Below, piece after piece: positions 46,869-54,921 of a DNA stretch of 64,000 nucleotides. The notes beneath the pieces are model-generated. The model was not told the origin of the DNA. It did not search any database and worked only from the letters and a program-made list of their open reading frames with translations. The DNA is from Marinomonas aquimarina (GTDB lineage: Bacteria; Pseudomonadota; Gammaproteobacteria; Pseudomonadales; Marinomonadaceae). Position numbers and translations under genes: made by a program. The stretch covers positions 186,001 to 250,000 of the forward strand of contig NZ_FLOC01000002.1 of assembly GCF_900089755.1 (NCBI RefSeq). Direction: 5' to 3'. How positions within the stretch are numbered: position 1 is the first letter of the stretch; every line of letters begins with the position of its first letter.

Positions 46869-47579
46869 CTATTGCCATAATTCTGAAACAGGTGTCGTTT
46901 CTGGAAAACGATGGCGAACCTGTGCTTGCAGCAGCTCTGCGGTGGCAATCGCATCCGTCATAGCACTGTGCATATGGTATCGAGGAAGGCCATAACGCAG
47001 TCGACTGTCGACCAAGCGTATGGAAGGAAGCTTACCGCCAAACAGGCGTTTTAATTTACTGCGCCAACCACAGCGGTGCTGCTGTGCTTCAATCTGCATG
47101 GTATCCACCATGGGAAACCACATTTCTTCCCCCAGCTCTTTAACGACCACACTGTTTAGGAATTCACTTTCAATATAACGATAATGCACCACGACCACTT
47201 TACCACTCAGCTCTTGAATGACTTTTTCCAGCACTTCGGAAATCAGCGGTGCATTTAGGATTTCAGAATGGGTAATACCATGAATCACAATGGAGTCGTC
47301 TGTGAGCTGGCATTTAGGTCGCACTATCCAGTGCTTTGCCTTAGCTACCTTGATACGTTGCATGGTAAACGGCACTAGACCAATGCTGACAATCTCATCA
47401 TTCTCAGGATCAAGGCCTGTGGTCTCAAAATCCAGCGCGACAAACTCAGTTTGATCAAGGCTCAAATCCTCAGGAAAGTCCTGAGAAACAAAGAAATCTT
47501 TTAGGAGGGGATGTTGGCTATCCTTTGCCTGCTGACGCAGATACTCATGCCAAGAAAACGAATCAACAACACGAGCCAT
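46869..47579 (-). CDS. DnaQ-type 3'-5' exonuclease domain protein
   Basis: A 236-residue DEDD-family exonuclease. Exo I is VALDFETTGLDPENDEIVSIG (split over 45-68), with Asp and Glu intact; Exo II is VVVHYRYIESEFL, where Tyr replaces the usual Asn but the distal acidic residue remains; Exo III is HSAMTDAIATAELL (about 203-216) with His and Asp. It lies 9 nt after the DUF294/CBS gene; such a pair is common in marine gammaproteobacteria. The natural substrate is unknown; it is not the replicative epsilon subunit. Confidence 0.85.
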   Translation of the reverse strand: MARVVDSFSWHEYLRQQAKDSQHPLLKDFFVSQDFPEDLSLDQTEFVALDFETTGLDPENDEIVSIGLVPFTMQRIKVAKAKHWIVRPKCQLTDDSIVIHGITHSEILNAPLISEVLEKVIQELSGKVVVVHYRYIESEFLNSVVVKELGEEMWFPMVDTMQIEAQQHRCGWRSKLKRLFGGKLPSIRLVDSRLRYGLPRYHMHSAMTDAIATAELLQAQVRHRFPETTPVSELWQ

Positions 47580-47588
47580 GTGGTGTTC

Positions 47589-49469
47589 TCACGAAAATGG
47601 GTAACGGTATTTAAGAAAGCGCTGACTATTGTTGAGCACATTGAACGCCTCTTTTAAGTTGCGACGCTCAATATCAGACAAGGTATCAGGCTCGATATTA
47701 TTATCAGGTTCTCGACTTTCTTCGACATCTTCTACTTGGTGTCGAATACGCACCATCGCCAAATACTCCATCGCATACTTTAACTCTTGTCCACGCTTGT
47801 CAGGTAATATGCCGGCCTTAATGACATCATCAAGACGATCAATTGAATTACGTGAAGTCGAGCCAACCGCCAACGCATGCACACGAATCAAGTCTGCTAA
47901 CGGCGCTGTACCACGACGTTTTAAGTTAATGGTGCGACGGTGCTCACCATCCTGCTCCATCACAAATTCTTTGAAGAATCCAAGTGGTGGCGTGCGCAAC
48001 AAAGCATTGCGCGCAAGACTGGCTAAGAACTTCGGACTATTTTTGGCACGATTGACGACAAAACGGTACAAATCTTCTGCCCACTCAGTCTTGCCATACA
48101 CACCCTCAAGGTCAAAGAAAACTGAGCTATGCAATAGCGCATCTGGATTAGGATGATCAATCCAGTCGGCAAAGCATTCACGCCATTCGGTGATGGTTTT
48201 ACGCCAACGAGGATTGGTGGCCATAATGCGACCGGTACATAACGGATAGCCGCATTTGTCTAAGCCTTCCGAGACAAACTCTGATAAAGCTTCAAAATAC
48301 GCGCTATGCTTAGCCGCATCGTATTCATTCGACAGGATCAAGGCATTATCCTGATCAGTGATCAGCAACTGCTCATCTCGGGCCATGGAGCCCAATGCCA
48401 AGAAACAATAGGGCACCGGTGGCGGACCAAGCTTCTCTTCCGCTAACTCTAATAAACGTTGTTTGAAGCTACGCCCAATCACCGACATGGCACTGCCAAT
48501 CATATGCGCATTAGACTCTTGGTGAACCATGCGCACAAAACACGACTGCACATCTTTCGACACCGCAACCAGCTCTTCGGTAGAGTGCTGACGATGTATC
48601 AAACCAACAATAAACAGGCTGTTTTTTGATTCATAGCGGACAATGTCCGAGATGGCGATGACCCCTAACGGCTCACCATGATCAACCACAGGAAGATGAT
48701 GCAAATTGAAACGCAGCATAGTGAGCATGGCTTCAAAGACATAGGTATCTTTATCGAGAGTCTTAGGCGAATGTGTCATCACATTCGCCACTGACTGGTC
48801 TAAATCGATGCCCTGTGAGACAACACGGGTACGTAAGTCACGATCCGTAAGAATGCCTACCAAGGTGTTTCGACAAACACCGTTATCTTCTAACGGGGCT
48901 TCTTCATCAACAATTAAGAGTGACGAGACCGACTCATTGGTCATTTTTAAGGCCGCTTGCCGTATGCTCGCGTCCATTGAAATCATCACAGGCTGTCGCA
49001 CGATCAGCGACGAGACTTTCACACTAGAAAGAGCACTTTCTTCACGCTGCTGCTGAACCGCTTTGTTCATTTTGCGCTTGTCGTCAATTTCGACGTAATA
49101 GGCAAATTCTTCAAAGTTATCACACAGTTCGTTAAAGACTGCTTCTGGAATAAAATAAATCAGCGAGTCTTCTAGCGCGCGCGATGGTAGACGAATGCGG
49201 TTTTTCATCAGCAAACCTAACTGACCAAAAACATCGCCCACACTCAGACGGTTGTAAAGGTTGCCGTTACGGCGGTAGATCTCAATCGAACCACTGCGAA
49301 TAAAGCATAGATCATGTATTTCATCACCAAAGCGGTACACATCAGCACCTTGGCGAAAATAAGTGATCTCAACCGATGAAGCCACACGGTGAAGTGTTTT
49401 TTCTGGTAGAAAAGAAAAAGGAGGATAGCGCCCTAAGAATTCAGCTATCTCAATTTGTTCTGCTTCCAT
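47589..49469 (-). CDS. cNMP-binding/CBS/DUF294 putative nucleotidyltransferase
   Basis: A 626-residue cytosolic signalling protein. Domains: cyclic-nucleotide-binding fold (about 10-130; FLPEKTLHRVASSVEITYFRQG), two CBS motifs (about 160-285), a DUF294 nucleotidyltransferase domain with LALGSMARDEQ and TDQDNALIL (about 360-380, the GS-x-x-R-x-E-Q and DxD-like pattern) and a DUF294 C-terminal domain (about 470-620). This is the GlnD-like domain set often found by acetate or carbon-uptake genes. Here it follows gbcB by only 20 nt with no terminator, so it may be cotranscribed with betaine catabolism. Substrate unknown. Confidence 0.88.
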   Translation of the reverse strand: MEAEQIEIAEFLGRYPPFSFLPEKTLHRVASSVEITYFRQGADVYRFGDEIHDLCFIRSGSIEIYRRNGNLYNRLSVGDVFGQLGLLMKNRIRLPSRALEDSLIYFIPEAVFNELCDNFEEFAYYVEIDDKRKMNKAVQQQREESALSSVKVSSLIVRQPVMISMDASIRQAALKMTNESVSSLLIVDEEAPLEDNGVCRNTLVGILTDRDLRTRVVSQGIDLDQSVANVMTHSPKTLDKDTYVFEAMLTMLRFNLHHLPVVDHGEPLGVIAISDIVRYESKNSLFIVGLIHRQHSTEELVAVSKDVQSCFVRMVHQESNAHMIGSAMSVIGRSFKQRLLELAEEKLGPPPVPYCFLALGSMARDEQLLITDQDNALILSNEYDAAKHSAYFEALSEFVSEGLDKCGYPLCTGRIMATNPRWRKTITEWRECFADWIDHPNPDALLHSSVFFDLEGVYGKTEWAEDLYRFVVNRAKNSPKFLASLARNALLRTPPLGFFKEFVMEQDGEHRRTINLKRRGTAPLADLIRVHALAVGSTSRNSIDRLDDVIKAGILPDKRGQELKYAMEYLAMVRIRHQVEDVEESREPDNNIEPDTLSDIERRNLKEAFNVLNNSQRFLKYRYPFS

Positions 49470-49489
49470 TAGGGCGCCCTTTAAAATGA

Positions 49490-50623
49490 CTAGTATTCGA
49501 ATACTACGTCAGATTTAGCCACAGTACAGCATGATAGAACGTAACCATCTGCTACGTCTTCATCAGTGATACCACCGTTGGCTTCCATGTGAGTTTCACC
49601 TTCTTTGATGTGAACCTTACAAGTACCACAGATACCCATACCACATGCTTTAGGAATGTGTAGGTTCAGCTTCGCTGCCGCATTGTGTAGCGTTTCACCT
49701 GGAGCAACTTGTACACTCATCGTCATACCAGAGCTGATCACTTCAACACGGTGCATGTCTTCAGAGTTCAATGCATCGGCTGCTTCTTGAGCCACTTCTG
49801 CATTTTCGATCGCTTCTTCTTCTACATCAGAAGGTGTCGCGCCGAATGCTTCTTCGTGGTAACGAGACATGTCGAAGCCTTTTTCTTGAAGAAGCTTCTT
49901 CACCGCACTCATGTAAGGCGTAGGACCACAACAGAAGATTTCACGATCCATGAAGTCAGGTGCGATCATTTCAAGCTTGATAGCATCTAGGTAACCACGG
50001 TAACCGTGCCAAGCTTGACCGTTTTCAACGCGCTCAACAATCAGGTTAAGGTTGAAGTTATCAACACGAGATGCCATGTGATCCAATTCACGAGCGTAAA
50101 TCAGGTCACGTGGTGTACGCGCACTGTGGATAAACACCATGTCTACTTCAGCGTTTGAGTCAAACCACCAGCGTGCCATAGACATTACCGGCGTGATACC
50201 AACACCACCAGAAAGTAGCAGTACTTTATCCGCAGGGAAATCGATACAGTTAAAGTTACCTACCGGACCGTGAACCGCAAGCTCGTCACCAACCTTCATG
50301 TTGTCATGTAACCAGTTCGACACCAAGCCACCTGGAGCACGCTTCACAGTGATAGAAAAACTGTAAGGTACAGACGGTGAACTTGAAATGGTGTAAGAAC
50401 GCATTACTTGCTTACCGTCGATCTCTAATTCCAACGTCACGAACTGACCTGGTTTAAAGAAGAACATTACTGGCTGATTAGCCATAAAACAAAATGTGCG
50501 CACATCCCATGCTTCTTGGATAACCTTTACACAACGTACGCTGTGACGGCCATTTACCCAAGTCTGAGTGTTTACAGGTGCTAAGTAGTCTGCACCTGGT
50601 GCGACAGTTGATGGAGTAGTCAT
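49490..50623 (-). CDS. gbcB: Glycine betaine monooxygenase reductase subunit
   Basis: Passes electrons from NAD(P)H through FAD and a [2Fe-2S] cluster to GbcA. The 377-residue protein has the FAD motif RSYTISSSP (about 75-83), the pyridine-nucleotide motif LSGGVGITPVMSMARW and CCGPTPYMSAVKKLL, and a C-terminal plant-type ferredoxin with Cys327, Cys332, Cys335 and Cys365. A linker (about 255-290) rich in Glu/Ala joins them. It is divergent from gbcA across a region with ACGACA repeats. Confidence 0.93.
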   Translation of the reverse strand: MTTPSTVAPGADYLAPVNTQTWVNGRHSVRCVKVIQEAWDVRTFCFMANQPVMFFFKPGQFVTLELEIDGKQVMRSYTISSSPSVPYSFSITVKRAPGGLVSNWLHDNMKVGDELAVHGPVGNFNCIDFPADKVLLLSGGVGITPVMSMARWWFDSNAEVDMVFIHSARTPRDLIYARELDHMASRVDNFNLNLIVERVENGQAWHGYRGYLDAIKLEMIAPDFMDREIFCCGPTPYMSAVKKLLQEKGFDMSRYHEEAFGATPSDVEEEAIENAEVAQEAADALNSEDMHRVEVISSGMTMSVQVAPGETLHNAAAKLNLHIPKACGMGICGTCKVHIKEGETHMEANGGITDEDVADGYVLSCCTVAKSDVVFEY

Positions 50624-50939
50624 GGTTATTCTCTCTTAGATGGCGTTGACGTTTCACCGATTTGAGCAATTGTCGTTCGACTGCTACTATTTAAGTTGAC
50701 TTTTTACGACACCAAGTTGCTCATAGAAACCATGAAAATAGCGCTAACTGTCTGATGTAGCAAGAAGAGTCGATTTATGTATGTGATAATGTCGTAATTG
50801 GTCATTTCGATAAGTCAAACTTGGGTGAGGATAGCGTCATTATTACAACGACAACGGGAAAGCTAAGACTTACCCAATTATGTTGCTCCGACGAGGGAAA
50901 CAACATCAACTCGGCTTTTGTTATTGAGGATCACTCAAA
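50624..50939. promoter_or_regulatory. gbcB-gbcA divergent regulatory region
   Basis: A 316-nt region with four ACGACA-type elements: TGTCGT at 50671-50676 and 50790-50795, and ACGACA at 50706-50711 and 50848-50853. They are the same hexamer as upstream of gbdR and the BCCT gene and probably bind GbdR. A GAGG ribosome site precedes gbcA. Confidence 0.55.
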
Positions 50940-52211
50940 ATGAATCAAAATGATCTACTAAACATGCGTTACTCTACAGTCCAAGAAGCGCGCACAGAAA
51001 TGTCTAAGCTACTAGAAGCACGTCCAGCGAACTACTCGCTAGACGCTCCTCTGTACAATGACCCTCTAATGTTCCGCGTGGACGTAGAAGAAGTGTTCCA
51101 AAAAGAGTGGTTGTTCGTTGGTATGACCAGCGAAATCCCTAACCGTGGTGACTATTTCACAGTTGAAATCGCACAGAACCCTATTCTAGTTATCCGTGAT
51201 GCTGACGGTTCTGTTAACGCATTCCATAACACTTGTCGTCACCGTGGTTCACGCGTATGTCTTGAGCACCGCGGCAAAGTAGCTAACCTAGTATGTCCTT
51301 ACCACCAGTGGACTTACGACCTTAAAGGTAACCTGCTATTCGCTGGTACTGAAATGGGCGATAGCTTCGATAAGTCTCAGCACGGCCTGAAGAAAGCACA
51401 CTGTAAAACTGCAGGCGGCTTCATCTTTATCTCTCTAGGTAAAGAAGAACCACAAGGCGACTTCGACGAGTTCCTAGCAACTCTAGAAGAGTACATGGCT
51501 CCATACGACGTAGAAAACACTAAGTTGGCTGCTGAGTCTAACATGTACGAAAAAGCGAACTGGAAACTTGTTCTTGAGAACAACCGTGAATGTTACCACT
51601 GTGCCGGTAGCCACCCAGAGCTACTTAACACTATCCTAGAATGGGATGACACTAACGACCCACGTGCACCACAAGACTTCCTAGATCACTACGCTGATCA
51701 AGCAGCTAAATGGGACGCTGAAGGCATTCCACACGAGCACAAGAGCTTCGGCCCAGGTAAGCGTAACCGTATCGTTCGTATGCCACTGAAGAAAGGCACG
51801 AAAGTAATGACGATCGACGGTGAAGCGGGTTGTAAGAAAATGCTAGGCAACATCAAGAACCCTGAACTAGGTTCTATGCGTATCCTTCACCTTCCAAACT
51901 CTTGGAACCACATGCAGTCTGATCACTTCATCGTGTTCCGTGTACTACCAATCTCTGCTCAAGAGTCTATGGTGACTACTAAGTGGTTCGTACACAAAGA
52001 CGCTGTTGAAGGTGAGGATTACAACCCAGATCGCCTACGCCAAGTTTGGGATGCTACTAACGACCAAGACCGTGTTCTTGGTGAGCAAAACCAACTAGGT
52101 ATTAATTCTGTTGGCTACCAGCCAGGTCCATACTCTGAAACTTTCGAGTTCGGTGTTATGAACTTCCTAGAGTGGTACTCTGACACAATTCAGAAAAACC
52201 TTAAAAAATAA
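50940..52211 (+). CDS. gbcA: Glycine betaine monooxygenase oxygenase subunit
   Basis: Rieske-type ring-hydroxylating-oxygenase relative that demethylates glycine betaine to dimethylglycine and formaldehyde. The 423-residue protein has the Rieske centre with Cys99, His101, Cys119 and His122 (NTCRHRG, VCPYHQW) and the mononuclear iron site with His220 and His225 (NNRECYHCAGSHPEL). Of its first 14 leucine codons nine are CTA, a bias shared with icd and the dgc genes. Full-length, monocistronic and divergent from gbcB. Confidence 0.95.
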   Translation: MNQNDLLNMRYSTVQEARTEMSKLLEARPANYSLDAPLYNDPLMFRVDVEEVFQKEWLFVGMTSEIPNRGDYFTVEIAQNPILVIRDADGSVNAFHNTCRHRGSRVCLEHRGKVANLVCPYHQWTYDLKGNLLFAGTEMGDSFDKSQHGLKKAHCKTAGGFIFISLGKEEPQGDFDEFLATLEEYMAPYDVENTKLAAESNMYEKANWKLVLENNRECYHCAGSHPELLNTILEWDDTNDPRAPQDFLDHYADQAAKWDAEGIPHEHKSFGPGKRNRIVRMPLKKGTKVMTIDGEAGCKKMLGNIKNPELGSMRILHLPNSWNHMQSDHFIVFRVLPISAQESMVTTKWFVHKDAVEGEDYNPDRLRQVWDATNDQDRVLGEQNQLGINSVGYQPGPYSETFEFGVMNFLEWYSDTIQKNLKK

Positions 52212-52248
52212 GGTTTGACCATCTGAGTTAATCACTCATATGAAACAC

Positions 52249-52277
52249 AAAAAGCCAGATTAATGCTGGCTTTTTTT
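52249..52277. terminator. Terminator between gbcA and the DUF4105 gene
   Basis: AAAAAGCCAG and CTGGCTTTTT pair around a 7-nt loop with seven T following; A-run on the other side allows use in both directions. Confidence 0.88.
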
Positions 52278-52294
52278 ATGGGGTCAAACTGATA

Positions 52295-54148
52295 TTAGAA
52301 GTAGTAGTTAAGCGACCCTTTTACGTCACTCCACTCACCACCCGAAACCTTCGTATGACCCGCTTCAAGACGCCACTGCCAATCTTCTGCAAATGCTCGA
52401 GCAACACCAAATTGTACTTCTTGGCGCTCACCGTCATGGCGATTCACATCTTCCAAGTACTGGTAACTTAAAGATAGATTGGTTTGCTCAAAAGACGATA
52501 GCCACTTTATCTCAGGACCTGTGGCAAGCTGGTAGCCGCCTTTATACTCATCCTTCAAGGATACTCGGCCATTCCAAAACGCCGCTAACAAGCTATTTTC
52601 GCCAATGCGCTTAGTCACCCCTGCCCCACCGTGCAAACGAAACACTAAGGCATCCTCCAAAGCAATATCACGCAACAAGCTGGCATTGATGTGCCATGAC
52701 TTAGGCAGCATCAAGGCGTTGGCTGGCGCCATTGAGTGAATATTCAGGAAGTTAATCTGATCAACCTCTAGCCCATCTTGCTCAGACCAACGCAACGCAC
52801 CACTGAACATAGAGAGTTCGGCACCCTCTAAATACCCACCTTTAGGGTCCAACACATCATGATAAGAAGGCCGATAATCAAGCACCGTAAAGTTTTCACC
52901 TAAACGACGCTCAGCCCCGACACTAACACGTGAAGTACGATGCCCTTGATCATCACGCATACTCGGCGCAACGACCGGATCAAATACATCACTCACATCA
53001 AGCTTACTGCGTAGCGACAGCAACTTAATCGAGCGCCCACTCAAGTGCGCCAGGGTAGATTTTTTTCGTGCCGATAAATAACGGCTGTACTCATAGGCAA
53101 CATCCAATACACGCGCCCGTTCGACAGGCGTTAAAGACTCTACCGGCTTTAGATCAAGCTCTGGCTTCTCCACCAACTCACGGGCAATAGCAATGTGTTC
53201 TGAAGAGACCTGAGCCAGCATATTTTCGATTTTATTTAGCGTCGATGGTCGATAGGAAGCCTCCTGCAACACACCTTGACGCTTAATCTCACGGACAGTA
53301 TCGGCAGGGATGGCCCAAACATCGAATTGCGACGCAAGGTCCAGTCTTGGGCTCGCCGCATCCAACATGGTCAATAACTGGTAAGAACAGTTTTGCGAAA
53401 AGAAGTAGTACGGCATCGAGGTACGCTTCATCTCCCAAATATGTCGCACAAACTGATCCACTTCCGCTTGCGTCAGATCCAGCTCATACTCCCAAATGTC
53501 TCGATTTTCCAGGAAGTTATATTCTTTTACTTTCTGATAGAAAGGCATAACCGAGACGACCCCAGGGTAACCACCAGAAAGCCCTTTATAACTAAACACC
53601 AGCTGATTATCTGCAGGATCAGTATTGGCTGCATAATTCACCGCAAAGTCGAGCAGCGGGGTATCATTGCCTTTTTTCTTTAGCCGAAATAAGGTATGGC
53701 CATACATAGAGGATGGACTATTTAAATAGGCCGCAGGAAACACAAGAAACACCTTCTCGGCGTTCAGCTGTGCACGCCACGCCTCAAACTCAGTACAGCT
53801 CACTGGCTCAAAATACGTATCAGGCAGCTGCGCCTGCAACCATGCCATGCGCGCCGGATATCGACATTGGGCTGACTCGTTAGGGTCGCCAACCGGCTTA
53901 CGAGCCATCGCCGCAACGGTCGCCTTAAGCTCACTCACAGCGGAGTACTGACCATCGGGCGCTAAGAAAAAGTTAGAGTCTTCGATTTGACTGCCGGTTT
54001 GGCGCATCAAACCAATTTGATCGTAGTGCAGTAGGCTGCGCCACTGTCGTTGCTGCGCAACCTCTTCTAAGACTGGGGAAGCAGTGGCCGATACTGAAAT
54101 AGATAAGGCCGTGAAGGAAGCACAAGAAAACAAAGCTAGATTACGCAT
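52295..54148 (-). CDS. DUF4105 (Lnb N-terminal periplasmic domain) envelope protein
   Basis: A secreted protein of about 617 residues. The ATG at 54148 is chosen because it begins a signal peptide (MRNLALFSCASFTALSISVS, then ATASPVLEE). The DUF4105 domain (about 90-270) has MYGHTLFRL and the SQNCSYQLL segment with conserved His and Cys. The C-terminal third is strand-rich and ends LNYYF, suggesting an outer-membrane barrel. It follows a DUF3015 gene, a common pairing, with a hairpin between them. Function unknown; NlpC/P60-like hydrolase activity is possible but unproven. Confidence 0.82.
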   Translation of the reverse strand: MRNLALFSCASFTALSISVSATASPVLEEVAQQRQWRSLLHYDQIGLMRQTGSQIEDSNFFLAPDGQYSAVSELKATVAAMARKPVGDPNESAQCRYPARMAWLQAQLPDTYFEPVSCTEFEAWRAQLNAEKVFLVFPAAYLNSPSSMYGHTLFRLKKKGNDTPLLDFAVNYAANTDPADNQLVFSYKGLSGGYPGVVSVMPFYQKVKEYNFLENRDIWEYELDLTQAEVDQFVRHIWEMKRTSMPYYFFSQNCSYQLLTMLDAASPRLDLASQFDVWAIPADTVREIKRQGVLQEASYRPSTLNKIENMLAQVSSEHIAIARELVEKPELDLKPVESLTPVERARVLDVAYEYSRYLSARKKSTLAHLSGRSIKLLSLRSKLDVSDVFDPVVAPSMRDDQGHRTSRVSVGAERRLGENFTVLDYRPSYHDVLDPKGGYLEGAELSMFSGALRWSEQDGLEVDQINFLNIHSMAPANALMLPKSWHINASLLRDIALEDALVFRLHGGAGVTKRIGENSLLAAFWNGRVSLKDEYKGGYQLATGPEIKWLSSFEQTNLSLSYQYLEDVNRHDGERQEVQFGVARAFAEDWQWRLEAGHTKVSGGEWSDVKGSLNYYF

Positions 54149-54165
54149 ATAAATCCGTTTAAACA

Positions 54166-54192
54166 AAAAGAGCGGACAAGTCCGCTCTTTAT
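54166..54192 (-). terminator. Hairpin between the DUF3015 and DUF4105 genes
   Basis: AAAGAGCGGAC and GTCCGCTCTTT pair around a 2-nt AA centre, 22 nt after the DUF3015 stop and 18 nt before the DUF4105 start. It may attenuate transcription into DUF4105. Confidence 0.7.
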
Positions 54193-54213
54193 CGGTCACA
54201 GTGCAAGCACTTA

Positions 54214-54693
54214 TTAACCTAGGTACTTAGACAGCTCCGGAGACTTCGCCATCACACCTACGATGTCTTCGTAAGCTGTTTGAGAAGTAACTTGAGAAGA
54301 TGCAAAGATCACATCGAAGTTCGCTTGCATTTCTTGCTTGAAGTAAGCTTTGTCTTGTGATTCAACACCGATAAGATCTGCTAGCGCATTCAATGTCTCG
54401 CCTTCACCTTTCGCAGAATCTACTGCTAGCGGCTCAAGGTTATCATTGATGAACAGTGCCACACCGCCAGCTAGAGGCGCATCAGGCACATCACAACCTA
54501 GTGTACCAGACGTCATACCAAACGTTTGGTTACCAGAAGTACCATTAGTCGTCGCTGCTAGTACGTGCTCATGCCATTCATTGGCATTTTGAAATACGAC
54601 CTCAGTACCCAAACCACAACCCGCTGGGCCGTAGGCTGCAAATGAAGAAACAGATGCCGTAGCAAGCATGGCAGACAAGATAATTTTTTTCAT
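54214..54693 (-). CDS. DUF3015 periplasmic protein
   Basis: A 159-residue secreted protein with signal peptide MKKIILSAMLATASVSSFAA. The mature part begins YGPAGCGLGTEVVF and has conserved Cys (GTLGCDVPD) and ALFINDNLEPLAVDSAKGEG, the DUF3015 pattern. Function unknown. First gene of a pair with DUF4105. Confidence 0.85.
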   Translation of the reverse strand: MKKIILSAMLATASVSSFAAYGPAGCGLGTEVVFQNANEWHEHVLAATTNGTSGNQTFGMTSGTLGCDVPDAPLAGGVALFINDNLEPLAVDSAKGEGETLNALADLIGVESQDKAYFKQEMQANFDVIFASSQVTSQTAYEDIVGVMAKSPELSKYLG

Positions 54694-54851
54694 AATCTAT
54701 TCCTAGAATTCCTTTCAATAAAAACGTTAATTAGCATCCAGGCCACTCCATTAGAGCTCACCAAAAGTGCTGCTTAATTATATCGAGTGATTCATATTAC
54801 TGAAACATGACCAATTGAATTAATTTGGCGCTAATACATTAATCTACAATA

Positions 54852-54886
54852 AAAAAAGCCGTGTTAACTAAAGTTAACACGGCTTC
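54852..54886 (-). terminator. Terminator of the BCCT gene
   Basis: AAGCCGTGTTAACT and AGTTAACACGGCTT pair around a small centre; the A-run on the plus strand gives T-run on the minus strand, 36 nt after the BCCT stop codon. Confidence 0.9.
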
Positions 54887-54921
54887 CTTGTAACGATTAC
54901 TAATTAAGCTTGGTGCTTAGC

